Positions 22,585-30,860 are shown, counted from the first letter of the stretch. The stretch: 32,726 nt of DNA from Gemmataceae bacterium (GCA_009697105.1 SIAQ01000056.1:1-32726), one strand, 5' to 3'. Notes: generated from the letters alone by a model not told the origin. Program-made: numbers and translations.

Positions 22585-23475
22585 CTACCCCATCGCCACC
22601 GCCACGCGTTCCAAATACGCATCCTCGTCCAACCCATGCGCCGTCGCCAGCAAACCCAGCGCACTCACAGTTGCACGGCAGGTACCGGTTTCGATGCGGC
22701 GAAGTTGCCGAGCGGTGAGGCCGGCGATTTGCGATTGCGTCAGGTCCGAGGCCACGCGGAGGTCGCGGATCGCGGCGCCGTAGCGTTGGTTGAAATCTGC
22801 CCTGCGCTGTTGGGCCTTGCGCAACTCGGCGGGGTCCACGGCTTGCAAGAACTGGTTCCAGCCCAAATGAACATCGATCTCCGGCCAATGGATGAACGAG
22901 CCATCGGGGTCGATCCGGAAGTTGTGAAGCATGGCAGCAGGCTGATCTCGAAGCGCCGGAATCGAGGCTATCGGAACATGCAACATCCGGTGCTTCGGAC
23001 CTCGGACAAGAAGCGTTTGCCCGACGAGGTAGGCGTCGATGATGCCGCCGCGAGCGCTGTCCGGCCCGAAGGCAGAGCAGACACGCCCGAGTAATTCGGC
23101 CATTTGCGGGGCTTCCATGCTCTCAACCCTGACGACGTGAAGTCGGTTTTCAGAGTGAATCTTTGACGCCCTCATCCACTGAGCAACCTGGTCGGGATGC
23201 GTTGCAGGCTCCGTAAAGAGGAAGTGGAATGCCTGGGAGACGATTTTCGCCATGGATTGACTGTTCAAAGCATGACAATCTTCCTCAGCGTGAGAAAGCA
23301 CCACAATCTGATTTTCGTGAGATTGTCTCGCTGCGGTTGGCCTTCCTAACTCCTTGATCGTGGAGGAACGGCCCAGCTTTCTATTTCGCCGGGCAGCATG
23401 CCGATAAGCGTCGGCGAGGCGGGCCGAGGTCGCGATGAATTCTATTCCAGAATGTTTGAGCAGCTTAGCTACCAT
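22585..23475 (-). CDS. DUF2442 and Xre-type HTH fusion protein (likely regulator/antitoxin-like)
   Basis: 296 residues. Residues about 1-140 match no family that I recognise. Residues about 145-222 resemble DUF2442 (FRIDPDGSFIHWPEIDVHLGWNQFLQAV). Residues about 232-290 are an Xre-type helix-turn-helix (RYGAAIRDLRVASDLTQSQIAGLTARQLRRIETG). It begins inside the last codons of the DUF4160 gene (ATG 23475; DUF4160 stop at 23465-23467), an 11-bp overlap that indicates translational coupling. DUF4160 and DUF2442 proteins commonly occur as neighbour pairs, thought to be toxin-antitoxin-like; here the DUF2442 part carries the DNA-binding domain, so it could regulate its own operon. The long N-terminal extension is unusual. 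The GTG/ATG alternatives were not examined further. Confidence 0.8.
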   Translation of the reverse strand: MVAKLLKHSGIEFIATSARLADAYRHAARRNRKLGRSSTIKELGRPTAARQSHENQIVVLSHAEEDCHALNSQSMAKIVSQAFHFLFTEPATHPDQVAQWMRASKIHSENRLHVVRVESMEAPQMAELLGRVCSAFGPDSARGGIIDAYLVGQTLLVRGPKHRMLHVPIASIPALRDQPAAMLHNFRIDPDGSFIHWPEIDVHLGWNQFLQAVDPAELRKAQQRRADFNQRYGAAIRDLRVASDLTQSQIAGLTARQLRRIETGTCRATVSALGLLATAHGLDEDAYLERVAVAMG

Positions 23476-23728
23476 GATTCACCTTGGCTTGCCATTCCAC
23501 GAGAAGTGCAGCACGGTTCGCCAAAACCGCCGTGGCAATCTGCCGACACAGCTTCGCCTTCGGCGTATCTCCCCATTGCAGTTCAAACATTTCACTTTCA
23601 TTGGCCAAAAAATTGACTTTCAATTCCCATTCGCCTTCCCGCTTCACATGGAAGTGCGGCGGTTCATGGTCGTTTGACCAAAACCAGCAGACGAGACCTG
23701 GAATGTCAAGGCAGTCCACCTTGGCCAT
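23465..23728 (-). CDS. DUF4160 protein
   Basis: 87 residues, the usual length for this family. It has the DUF4160 signature: IPGLVCWFWSNDHEPPHFHV, then GEWELKVNF and a C-terminal helix LCRQIATAVLANRAALLVEW. ATG 23728 is chosen because GAGGGG lies 4-9 bases upstream and family members begin close to this point; longer upstream readings are not supported. Its stop overlaps the start of the DUF2442-HTH gene by 11 bp. The two genes share the promoter at 23744-23773. Function is unknown; the pairing suggests a toxin-antitoxin-like or regulatory module. Confidence 0.85.
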   Translation of the reverse strand: MAKVDCLDIPGLVCWFWSNDHEPPHFHVKREGEWELKVNFLANESEMFELQWGDTPKAKLCRQIATAVLANRAALLVEWQAKVNHGS

Positions 23729-23743
23729 ACACCCCTCTATTTT

Positions 23744-23773
23744 ATCATATCTGAAAAGAGGACATAATGTCAA
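23744..23773 (-). promoter_or_regulatory. Strong sigma-70-type promoter of the DUF4160/DUF2442-HTH operon
   Basis: Read on the minus strand: -35 TTGACA (23773-23768), an 18-bp spacer and -10 TATGAT (23749-23744). The -35 is perfect and the -10 matches at 5 of 6. It is about 15 bp upstream of the DUF4160 start, so the leader is very short. Confidence 0.7.
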
Positions 23774-23797
23774 TTGTTCTGCTAATAAATATGTCCT
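23759..23797. promoter_or_regulatory. Putative operator: 8-bp inverted repeat around the -35
   Basis: AGGACATA (23759-23766) and TATGTCCT (23790-23797) are perfect inverted copies separated by 23 bp; the centre-to-centre distance of about 31 bp is roughly three helical turns. The -35 hexamer lies between them, and the left copy falls in the promoter spacer. A dimeric HTH protein could bind both sites. The DUF2442-HTH protein encoded from this promoter is the natural candidate. Confidence 0.5.
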
Positions 23798-23855
23798 ATG
23801 CAGTTGCCAGGAAATGAAAACGACGGAATTGAGCTGATGCGATTTAATCAGCCTC

Positions 23856-24779
23856 TCACCGCCCAAAGAAAAACCCCTCTGCCGTTTTGCGTAGCAGCCA
23901 ATCCTTGTCAGCGTTGCTGAGGAATTCGAGCCGCTGAATGAGGTCGATACTTGCCTGATACGTGTGCGTGCCTTGCACCTGGAACGGGCAGTCGCTTTCC
24001 CACATGCACCGGTTGGGGCCGAACACGGCGACGACTTTTTTGATGAGCGGCGCGAGGTCGTGGTACGGCGGTTGCTTTTTTCCCAGGGCGTAGAAGGCAC
24101 CGATCTTAACCATGACTTTCTTGTGCTTGGCCATCGCGCACAGGCGGTTCACGTCGTCGTCGCGGATGGTGCCGTCGGCGCCGATGCGAGCGAGGTGGTC
24201 GATAATCACGGGCGTGTTGGGATGCTCGGTACACATGCGGTCGAGGTCGGGCAGGGCGTCGGGGCCGATAAGGCATGCCATTGCCTGGTTGTTGCGTGCG
24301 CCGGCGGTGAACATCTTCGTGTAGCCTTCACCGCGCAGCCATTTGTCGATCGGTTGATCGGTGAACTTCGGCACGATGCGAAACGCGCGGACGCCATTCT
24401 TGGCGAGATCGTCCATCTCGCGGGCGGGGTCTTTGTCAAGCGGGTTGATGACGGCGGTGCCGACGAAGACGGCGGGATACTTGGCGATCATGTCGAGCAT
24501 GTACGAATTGTCGAAGCCGTAGAAGCTCATCTGGATGAGGGCGATGCGGCCCACACCGGCGGGTTTGCAATGCTTGAAGAGTTCCTCGGGCGTGAACGAC
24601 GCGGGCTTCATGTTCTCTTTCTTGTAACCCGGCGCGAGCGGGTAACGCACGGTGTCGGGCGTCCAGACATGAACATGGGCATCGATATAGCGTGCGGGCT
24701 TCGCGTCCTGGCCGTGTGCGCTGAACGCGAAGGACAACAGGGCCGCGGCTGCAATCATCGAGATCGAATGCATCGACAT
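23856..24779 (-). CDS. Exported amidohydrolase (amidohydrolase 2 family)
   Basis: 307 residues from ATG 24779 (ATG 24773 also possible; a GTG at 24788 lacks a site). A signal peptide ends near residue 23 (SAHG before QDAK). The family signature D-A-H-V-H-V-W (33-39) supplies metal-binding His35 and His37. Further hallmark segments are VIIDHLARIG, MVKIGAFYAL and the C-terminal R-C-M-W-E-S-D-C-P-F, whose Asp is the usual last catalytic residue. These enzymes hydrolyse lactones or decarboxylate acids (for example L-fuconolactonase-like, 4-sulfomuconolactonase). The substrate is unknown. The gene follows the DUF1549/1553 gene by 85 bp on the same strand. Palindrome A3 lies immediately upstream, so its hairpin could affect translation. 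Confidence 0.88.
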   Translation of the reverse strand: MSMHSISMIAAAALLSFAFSAHGQDAKPARYIDAHVHVWTPDTVRYPLAPGYKKENMKPASFTPEELFKHCKPAGVGRIALIQMSFYGFDNSYMLDMIAKYPAVFVGTAVINPLDKDPAREMDDLAKNGVRAFRIVPKFTDQPIDKWLRGEGYTKMFTAGARNNQAMACLIGPDALPDLDRMCTEHPNTPVIIDHLARIGADGTIRDDDVNRLCAMAKHKKVMVKIGAFYALGKKQPPYHDLAPLIKKVVAVFGPNRCMWESDCPFQVQGTHTYQASIDLIQRLEFLSNADKDWLLRKTAEGFFFGR

Positions 24780-24796
24780 GGCAATCACTCTTTTTT

Positions 24797-24850
24797 CCGC
24801 TTGCGGCTTTACGTTCGCGTGGGATCATCCGAGCGCTAAGCCGCAAGCGG
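24797..24850. repeat. Palindromic repeat, family A copy 3
   Basis: Left arm CCGCTTGCGGCTTTACGTTC from 24797; right arm GAGCGCTAAGCCGCAAGCGG ending at 24850. The right arm matches copy 2; the left arm has decayed. It ends 14 bp after the stop of the upstream gene at 24865 and its other edge is only 17 bp from the amidohydrolase start. Confidence 0.85.
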
Positions 24851-24864
24851 CGATACGAAATTCA

Positions 24865-27800
24865 TCAGTTCACGAAGTAGAACTCTTTCGTGTTGCACAG
24901 CACATGTGCCAAGTCGGACCAGCGGCGCAGGTCCGGCGTCGCGCCGAGATACACCAAGCACGCTCGCAACTCGACATCGGCGGCGGGGCGGCTGAAGGCG
25001 TCGAGGTACATGCCGCGAACGCGATCCTCGTCGCTGGCTTTCTCGGCCAGCACGCGCTTGGCCCAGACTTCGGCTTGGCCATGCACGAACGGGTCGTTCA
25101 TCAGGATCAACGCCTGTGCGGGTACGTTCGATACGGTTCGCCTGCCCACCGTCGAGAACGGCGATGGCGTGTCGAACGCCAGCAGGAACGCCGACAGGAA
25201 GTTTCGCCGAACCGCGAGGTAGACGCTGCGGCGACCATCTCCATCGAGCGGACCGCTTTGAGGCCGACCGCGGCCATCCTGAAACAGCGTCAAGTTCACG
25301 GGGACCGACGGCCCGAACATGGCCGGGTTCAGGCGGCCCGACACCTTCAGGATCGTATCGCGAATCGCTTCGCCTTCGAGCCGACGGATGCGCATCTTGT
25401 GCAACAGTTTATTGTCGGGATCGGTCACATCGGCATTGGCGAACTTCGCGTTCGTCGTCGTTGACATCTGATACGCACGAGACAAGACGATTTCGCGGAT
25501 TAGCTTCTTCGTGGACCAGCCGTCTTTTTCAAAACGATCGGCCAAATAATCGAGCAACTCAGGATGCGTCGGCGCTTCGCCGAGGACGCCGAAGTTATCG
25601 ACCGTGCCCACGATGCCACGGCCGAATAGATGATGCCAAACGCGATTGACGTAGACGCGCGTCGTGAACGGCGTAATAGCCGGATCGGTCAGAATCTGCG
25701 CGAGTTCGAGTCGACCGCTGCCGGGCTTGTTCTTGAGCGTTCTCGCACCGGTCGCTTCGAGGAATCGGCGCGGCACGACGGGGCCGAGCATTTTTGGATT
25801 GCCGCGAATGAACACCTGCTCGTCGATGCCGGCGCCATCCTGCATGGCAAGGGCGAGACGGGAATCGAGCTTAAGTTGCGCGAGTAGTTTTTGCTGTTTC
25901 TCAAGAATCGGCGCGGCGATCTTAACCAGGGCCTTCTCCTCGTCGCTCTCGGGGACGATGAAGAGGTCGCTGTTCTGCACCATCCAGCTCGTCAGCGGTG
26001 CATACGTAACTTCCACATCAAACTCAAGCTTGAATCTCCCCGCCCTTGCCGTCAAAGCAAAGATTGCGTCGTCAAACGTCTGCTTTGCTCCAAGCGAGAC
26101 ATCCGCGATTGACTTTGATTTTTCACGGTGCATTATTGCAAAAGCGATCGGTGCCGCCTGCATCGAAACGGGCGGCATGACATCCGCTTGCACAACGATC
26201 GACAGCGCGAAGTTCGAGCCAGCGTTTGGCGTGAACTCCAGGTGCATCGGTTGGCCGACGTAGGGCGTCAAGTCGATGGCTACCCACTGATACTTGTCGC
26301 CGGTCGCGAATTTTTGCACCAATCGACCATGCAACGGACCGGCCAACATGATGTGCTGGCCGACTGCGGCGTAGATCATGCCGCTGCCTTTGACGTAGGC
26401 GTAAACCTTGCCCGGCTTGATCGTAAACTCCGGCGTGCGCATCGTGCGGCCCGGGCGCGGCATGCCGCCCAGCGAACCCGATTCGTTCTGCGCTCCAGGC
26501 GACAACTTCAGACTATCGAGCAGAGGATCACGCTCGACCGCGCCAAGCTCGACGATACGGCTGATCGGTTTAGTCGGCACCGTGCCCAGCACAACCTCAC
26601 CCGCCTGTAGCGGGCGAACGCCGAACGTCGCGTCATCGGCGAGCAATGGCGTTGGCGTGCCATTCGACGTGTAATCCACGATGACGTTCTTCATCTCAAG
26701 AGCATCGTTTTTCAGATTCGACCACCGTTTCACCAGTGGAGCGAGCACCTCCTGCACAGGCTTGTTTTTCTGCGACACCGCCAATGCGAACGGATGCAGC
26801 GGCGATGTATCGTTCTTGAGTGCGACGGCCAATGCGGCCTTCCATCGCTTCAGCAATTCGGGATTCAGGTCTTTCGCGCGGTCCTCGATCCCGGACGCTG
26901 TCAGCAGGTACGCGTCGAGTTTGTTGACCGTCGGCGTCATCGCTTTGGCCATCGCCATTTGCAGCGAATTTCGGCTTTCGTCGCGGAGAGCCTGCAATTC
27001 CTTGGCGACCCTGCGATTGTTCGCGATGCTGTCAAACCGGGCCAGGCGATAGTTGCTGCTTTGAAGCATGCCGAAGAGGGCGTAGTAGTCCTTCGTCGAG
27101 ATCGCGTCGAATTTGTGGTCGTGGCAACGAGCGCACGCCACGGTCATGCCGAGGAAGGTTTTCGTCATCACGTCGATGCGGTTGTCGAAGCGGTCGGCCT
27201 GGTCCTGGCGGATATCGACGGGCGAATGAATCTCTTCGCCGAGAAACCAGAAGCCGGAGCCGAGGATCGATTCGTTGCCGCCGGCCTTGTTCAAACGAGG
27301 CGTTGGCAGCAGGTCGCCGGCGAGGTGTTCACTGACGAACTGATTGTAGGGCACATCGGCGTTGATCGCGCGGATGACATAGTCGCGATAGTGATAGGCG
27401 TTCGGAATCGTGTAATCGAATTCATGCCCACGGCTCTCGGCGTAGCGAACGAGGTCTAGCCAATGGCGTGCCCAGCGTTCGCCGAACTGCGGCGAAGCGA
27501 GCAGGCGATCGACGGCCGCGGCGAGCACGGGTTGCGTATTCGCGCCGGCCTCACCCCAGGCCTTCATGAAGGTCTCAAGCTCGTCACGCGATGGCGGCAG
27601 GCCGACGATGTCGAACGTCAGGCGGCGTAGGATCTTGGCCGGGTCGGCATCGGCGGCAGGCAGGGCTCGCTTCGCCTCAAGTGACGACAAGAGGAAGCGA
27701 TCAATGTCGCCGCGAGGCCAGGCTGCGTCCTGAACCTTGGGGACCACGGGCACGCGAATCGCCTGCCAGCACCAGTGTTCGGCTGCGCGTTTGGCGAGAT

Positions 27801-28215
27801 CGAAGTCGTTCGGTGACTTCTTGGCGATCGCCTTTTCCGTTGGCCAGGGCGCACCCATCTTGATCCACGCCGTTAGGTCGGCGATGACGGCATCGGGCAG
27901 TTTCGTTTTGGGCGGCATCTTCAGGTCGGACTTCTGATACGAAATCGCGACGATCAACCGACTCTTGGCCGGATCGCCGGGCACAATCGCTGGGCCGTTG
28001 CCACCGCCTTCGAGCAGCCCCGCCCGGCTATCGAGCGCGAGGCCGCCCTTCAACTTCTTGGCGTTGGACGAATGGCACGAATAGCAATTTTCGGCAAATA
28101 CGGGCCGAATGCGCCGCTCGAAGAACTCGATCTGCTCAGCTGTGAACGCCTTCTCCTGAGCGTGAGCAACGATCGGCGAGGAAAGCAGTAATATTGCAAA
28201 GAGGAGTTGTTTCAT
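24865..28215 (-). CDS. Planctomycete cytochrome c / DUF1549 / DUF1553 protein
   Basis: 1116 residues. A signal peptide ends near residue 19 (VAHA before QEKA). The N-terminal PSCyt1 cytochrome domain has C44-Y-S-C47-H48, then MPPKTKLPDAVIADLTAWIKMGAPWP. DUF1549 follows, with RWARHWLDLVRYAESRGHEFD and the second CxxCH (CARCHDHKFDAIS). A middle beta region at about 540-720 looks like an inserted carbohydrate-binding module. DUF1553 closes the protein (RVYVNRVWHHLFGRGIV, VLSRAYQMST, ALILMNDPFVHGQAEVW). These proteins are common in planctomycetes, probably periplasmic, and thought to act in polymer breakdown together with DUF1501 proteins. ATG 28215 is chosen because signal peptide and GGATGAG lie there; a GTG at 28281 would put 22 residues before it. 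Promoter at 28253-28281. Confidence 0.92.
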   Translation of the reverse strand: MKQLLFAILLLSSPIVAHAQEKAFTAEQIEFFERRIRPVFAENCYSCHSSNAKKLKGGLALDSRAGLLEGGGNGPAIVPGDPAKSRLIVAISYQKSDLKMPPKTKLPDAVIADLTAWIKMGAPWPTEKAIAKKSPNDFDLAKRAAEHWCWQAIRVPVVPKVQDAAWPRGDIDRFLLSSLEAKRALPAADADPAKILRRLTFDIVGLPPSRDELETFMKAWGEAGANTQPVLAAAVDRLLASPQFGERWARHWLDLVRYAESRGHEFDYTIPNAYHYRDYVIRAINADVPYNQFVSEHLAGDLLPTPRLNKAGGNESILGSGFWFLGEEIHSPVDIRQDQADRFDNRIDVMTKTFLGMTVACARCHDHKFDAISTKDYYALFGMLQSSNYRLARFDSIANNRRVAKELQALRDESRNSLQMAMAKAMTPTVNKLDAYLLTASGIEDRAKDLNPELLKRWKAALAVALKNDTSPLHPFALAVSQKNKPVQEVLAPLVKRWSNLKNDALEMKNVIVDYTSNGTPTPLLADDATFGVRPLQAGEVVLGTVPTKPISRIVELGAVERDPLLDSLKLSPGAQNESGSLGGMPRPGRTMRTPEFTIKPGKVYAYVKGSGMIYAAVGQHIMLAGPLHGRLVQKFATGDKYQWVAIDLTPYVGQPMHLEFTPNAGSNFALSIVVQADVMPPVSMQAAPIAFAIMHREKSKSIADVSLGAKQTFDDAIFALTARAGRFKLEFDVEVTYAPLTSWMVQNSDLFIVPESDEEKALVKIAAPILEKQQKLLAQLKLDSRLALAMQDGAGIDEQVFIRGNPKMLGPVVPRRFLEATGARTLKNKPGSGRLELAQILTDPAITPFTTRVYVNRVWHHLFGRGIVGTVDNFGVLGEAPTHPELLDYLADRFEKDGWSTKKLIREIVLSRAYQMSTTTNAKFANADVTDPDNKLLHKMRIRRLEGEAIRDTILKVSGRLNPAMFGPSVPVNLTLFQDGRGRPQSGPLDGDGRRSVYLAVRRNFLSAFLLAFDTPSPFSTVGRRTVSNVPAQALILMNDPFVHGQAEVWAKRVLAEKASDEDRVRGMYLDAFSRPAADVELRACLVYLGATPDLRRWSDLAHVLCNTKEFYFVN

Positions 28216-28252
28216 ATTCTCATCCAAAAAGGCAGGGGGGGTGGATGATGCC

Positions 28253-28281
28253 ATGATAACGGGAATACGAGCAATGGTCAC
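28253..28281 (-). promoter_or_regulatory. Possible promoter of the 24865-28215 gene
   Basis: Minus strand: -35 GTGACC (4 of 6) at 28281-28276, a 17-bp spacer, -10 TATCAT at 28258-28253. It lies 38 bp upstream of the ATG, and the palindrome A4 separates it from the upstream gene. Confidence 0.4.
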
Positions 28282-28325
28282 GCGGAAAATGGGGATTTCG
28301 TATTTCGGTAACGCTGTATTTTTTT

Positions 28326-28385
28326 ATTCCGCTTGCGGCTTAGCGCTCGCAGAGCGCCGTGCGAGCGCTTAACCGCAAGCGGAAT
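28326..28385. repeat. Palindromic repeat, family A copy 4
   Basis: Left arm ATTCCGCTTGCGGCTTAGCG from 28326; right arm CGCTTAACCGCAAGCGGAAT ending at 28385, inverted with one mismatch. It lies 12 bp after the stop of the gene at 28398-30347 and on the minus strand is followed by a run of A/T-rich bases, so it may serve as that gene's terminator. Confidence 0.9.
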
Positions 28386-28397
28386 AGAAGTACGATA

Positions 28398-30347
28398 TTA
28401 ATGATTCAAGATAAACTCATTTGAGTTCAACAGCGCCCAGAGGACATCTTGATAGTAGTTCGTCCAGAACTGCGCCGTCGTCGGCTGCGTTTTCGAGCCA
28501 GCGCGGAAGTTGAAGACATTCGGATTGATGTAACTGTTGAGCTCTTTCGGCGTCGGCGGACGGTTGACGGTCACCATGTACATGTCGTTGATGGCGAGCG
28601 GCAGCGACTTGTAGCTCGAACCACGCCTTTGAACGATGCGATCGACCGCACCGCCCTTTTCGGTGATGGCGCCGTTGATGTCCTGGCCGTTCATCAGCAA
28701 GAGGGCCTGGATGACCGTGCCGGTGAACGTGCCTTCTTCGCCTTCGTCGTTGCCGAAGTTGACGACTAACTTCGTGAACCACGCCTCCTTGGTTTCAATC
28801 CGCTTTTCCTTCTCGAGATCGGTCATCTTGCGGCCCTGGTCCATCGTGGCGGTCATCATCGACTCGAACATCTGCTCCGGCGTCATCGGCTTGAGGAGGA
28901 TGCGAGCGAAAAGGGTTTCATCGTCGGTTTTGTCGTTCCATTTGTTGGCCTTGCTGCTCAGGCCATAGGATTGGCTATTGCAGATCCAGCGGATGAGCGT
29001 TTTCGGATCGTGGTCGTACTTTTTGGCCCAATCTTCGGATAGCTTATCAAGAAGATCGGGATGGGAGACGGGGTTGTGCTCGCCGAAATCGTCGGGGTTG
29101 TCTTTGGTGAAGCTCTTGCCGAAGAAATGGCCCCAGGTGCGATTGACGAACGATTTCGCAAAGTACGGGCTGGCGACGATGAATTTCGCCAGGGCCTCAC
29201 GGCGTGTGCCCTTGTGGGCTTTCGGAATCTTCTTGCCGTCGAGGAACGACGGGTCGGTGAAGAGGTAGACGGTATTGCGGCGTTCATAGCCGATGAGGTT
29301 ATTGGAGTTGAATGCGGTATTATCGTTGACGGAATACTCCTGGGCTCCCGCCACGCCTTTCTTCTTCTTGGCCATCACCATCGCGGGGCGGCCGTTGGTG
29401 TCAACTTGGCGCAGGAAGGCGTTGATGCCCCAGAAGTGGTGTTGGCCGAGATCGCCGCTGAATGGGTGATCGTGGCATTGCACGCACTGGGTGCGGATGC
29501 CGAGGAATAGCTTCGTGGTTCGCGAGGTGGCGGGAACCATGTCCCATTTGCCGTTCTTGGCGGAATCCTGCTTGATCTCTTCGCCAAGGTTGTGCAGCAG
29601 GTAGTTGACGGCGGCGTTGCGATTGGTATCGCCTTTGCCTGCAATCAATTCGTAGGCGATCTTCGACCAATCGCCAGCGCCGACGGCAGCTTTCGGGCGA
29701 TCCTTCTTGCCGCCTTCTTTGCCGCCCGCATCCACTGACGTCGTGGCAAGCTCGGTGCTCGCACCATCGCCGCTGCCTTTGAAGTGGTTGTACAGCCAAT
29801 CGTTCATTTGCAGTTGGTAGTGTTTGCCGGAACCCGTTCGCGTCATGAGGTATACGGTCCACAGATTGGCGAAGTTCTGCGAATACTGAGCGCCATTGCC
29901 GTACTCGGGTCCGTCGAGCAGCGCGTCGAGCAGCGAAGCGCGACGTTTGCCTTCGGGAACTTTCATGAACCGATTGATCTCCTCGATGGTCGGAATCCGC
30001 CCAATAATGTCGAGTGAGGCCCGGCGAATAAACTCGTAGTCGGAGCAGCGATCGGATGGGTAGGACTTGTTCTCTTTCCAATTCTTGATGATTGCGTCAT
30101 CGATCATGGCGACATGTTCGCTTGTGCCGAACTTCGCCTCCACGAAATCGATTCGCTTCGGAAACGTGCTCGGCGGCGGCTCGACTTTGGCTTCCTTGGG
30201 TTCGCCTTTGTCCTTTGTTTTGGTCTTCGGGTCGGTTTTCTTGGTTTGCGCGGGCGTGCCCGACACCAGGGCCAAAGCCAGGCCACCGACGATCAGGGCG
30301 CCAAACGCCCACAGAATCTTATCACGGGTAAATCGTTGTGCTGTCAT
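28398..30347 (-). CDS. DUF1549 / DUF1553 protein with N-terminal membrane anchor
   Basis: 649 residues. A hydrophobic segment at about 11-32 (ILWAFGALIVGGLALALVSG) is followed by a Lys/Pro-rich stretch, so it is exported or anchored. There is no PSCyt1 domain at the N-terminus. DUF1549 begins with EFIRRASLDIIGRIPTIEEI, and CVQCHDHPF near residue 290 is its CxxCH. The second half is DUF1553 (KSFVNRTWGHFFGKSF, NPVSHPDLLDKL, ALLLMNGQDINGA, LNSNEFILNH). GGGAG at 8 bases upstream fixes ATG 30347; a GTG at 30356 overlaps that site. Promoter at 30412-30441. It is a shorter relative of the 24865-28215 protein and is the first gene of this minus-strand group. The function is unknown. Confidence 0.92.
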   Translation of the reverse strand: MTAQRFTRDKILWAFGALIVGGLALALVSGTPAQTKKTDPKTKTKDKGEPKEAKVEPPPSTFPKRIDFVEAKFGTSEHVAMIDDAIIKNWKENKSYPSDRCSDYEFIRRASLDIIGRIPTIEEINRFMKVPEGKRRASLLDALLDGPEYGNGAQYSQNFANLWTVYLMTRTGSGKHYQLQMNDWLYNHFKGSGDGASTELATTSVDAGGKEGGKKDRPKAAVGAGDWSKIAYELIAGKGDTNRNAAVNYLLHNLGEEIKQDSAKNGKWDMVPATSRTTKLFLGIRTQCVQCHDHPFSGDLGQHHFWGINAFLRQVDTNGRPAMVMAKKKKGVAGAQEYSVNDNTAFNSNNLIGYERRNTVYLFTDPSFLDGKKIPKAHKGTRREALAKFIVASPYFAKSFVNRTWGHFFGKSFTKDNPDDFGEHNPVSHPDLLDKLSEDWAKKYDHDPKTLIRWICNSQSYGLSSKANKWNDKTDDETLFARILLKPMTPEQMFESMMTATMDQGRKMTDLEKEKRIETKEAWFTKLVVNFGNDEGEEGTFTGTVIQALLLMNGQDINGAITEKGGAVDRIVQRRGSSYKSLPLAINDMYMVTVNRPPTPKELNSYINPNVFNFRAGSKTQPTTAQFWTNYYQDVLWALLNSNEFILNH

Positions 30348-30411
30348 CCGATGCACTCCCGGACGGATATGGTAAAGGAACGGAGTTTTGCCTGTTCAAG
30401 CGTCCAAGCTA

Positions 30412-30441
30412 ATAATAGTGTAGGAAACGGTGATCTGTCAA
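30412..30441 (-). promoter_or_regulatory. Strong sigma-70-type promoter of the 28398-30347 gene
   Basis: Minus strand: -35 TTGACA (30441-30436), an 18-bp spacer and -10 TATTAT (30417-30412, 5 of 6). It gives a leader of about 58 bp. Confidence 0.65.
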
Positions 30442-30508
30442 ATGCAAAATACCCCACCGGTACTGACGATTCAGACCATCGGATAGTTCCCGAAAACGGA
30501 AAAATGCC

Positions 30509-30850
30509 ATGAACGCGGACGCCGATAAGGTGCAAGCGAATATTCTCAAATCAGATACGGAGGATCTGCTCGACCGCGTCACCGCCTACCGGATAGGCAT
30601 GGAATCGCAGGCGATCGACGAGATCGAACGCGAACTTCGCAAGCGTGGCGTCAACGCAGTCCAGATCGCTGACCACCGCGAAAAGTGTGAGCGGACGTGC
30701 TTATTCTTGCCCGACGGTATCGCGAAGACGTGTAGTCTGTGTCGTTCGCCTGCCATCAAAGAAGGTTGGGGTTGGCATCGTTTGATGGGCAAAGTGCCGA
30801 TCTTCCCTCACTGGCTGCGCTGTTGCAGCAGGCACGCATCGCAGCTGTGA
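30509..30850 (+). CDS. Small cysteine-rich hypothetical protein
   Basis: 113 residues, no signal peptide. The N-terminal half is helical and charged (DLLDRVTAYRIGMESQAIDEIERELRKRG). The C-terminal half contains Cys60, Cys64, Cys75, Cys78, His90, Cys105, Cys106 and His109; C75-S-L-C78 suggests a metal or zinc site, although the spacing does not match a standard ribbon. The ATG at 30509 follows GGAAAAA with a poor ribosome binding site. It is divergent from the DUF1549 gene. Unknown function; GC-rich codons make a real gene likely. Confidence 0.6.
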   Translation: MNADADKVQANILKSDTEDLLDRVTAYRIGMESQAIDEIERELRKRGVNAVQIADHREKCERTCLFLPDGIAKTCSLCRSPAIKEGWGWHRLMGKVPIFPHWLRCCSRHASQL

Positions 30851-30860
30851 AAGATAGCGT

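Noticed and set aside
23465..24100. Longer DUF4160 protein of 211 residues
   Set aside because: The extra N-terminal part is antisense to or overlaps the amidohydrolase and is low-complexity. ATG 23728 has a strong promoter and GAGGGG just upstream.
26794..27459. Plus-strand open reading of 221 codons
   Set aside because: It lies inside the DUF1549/DUF1553 gene, whose motifs are clear on the minus strand.
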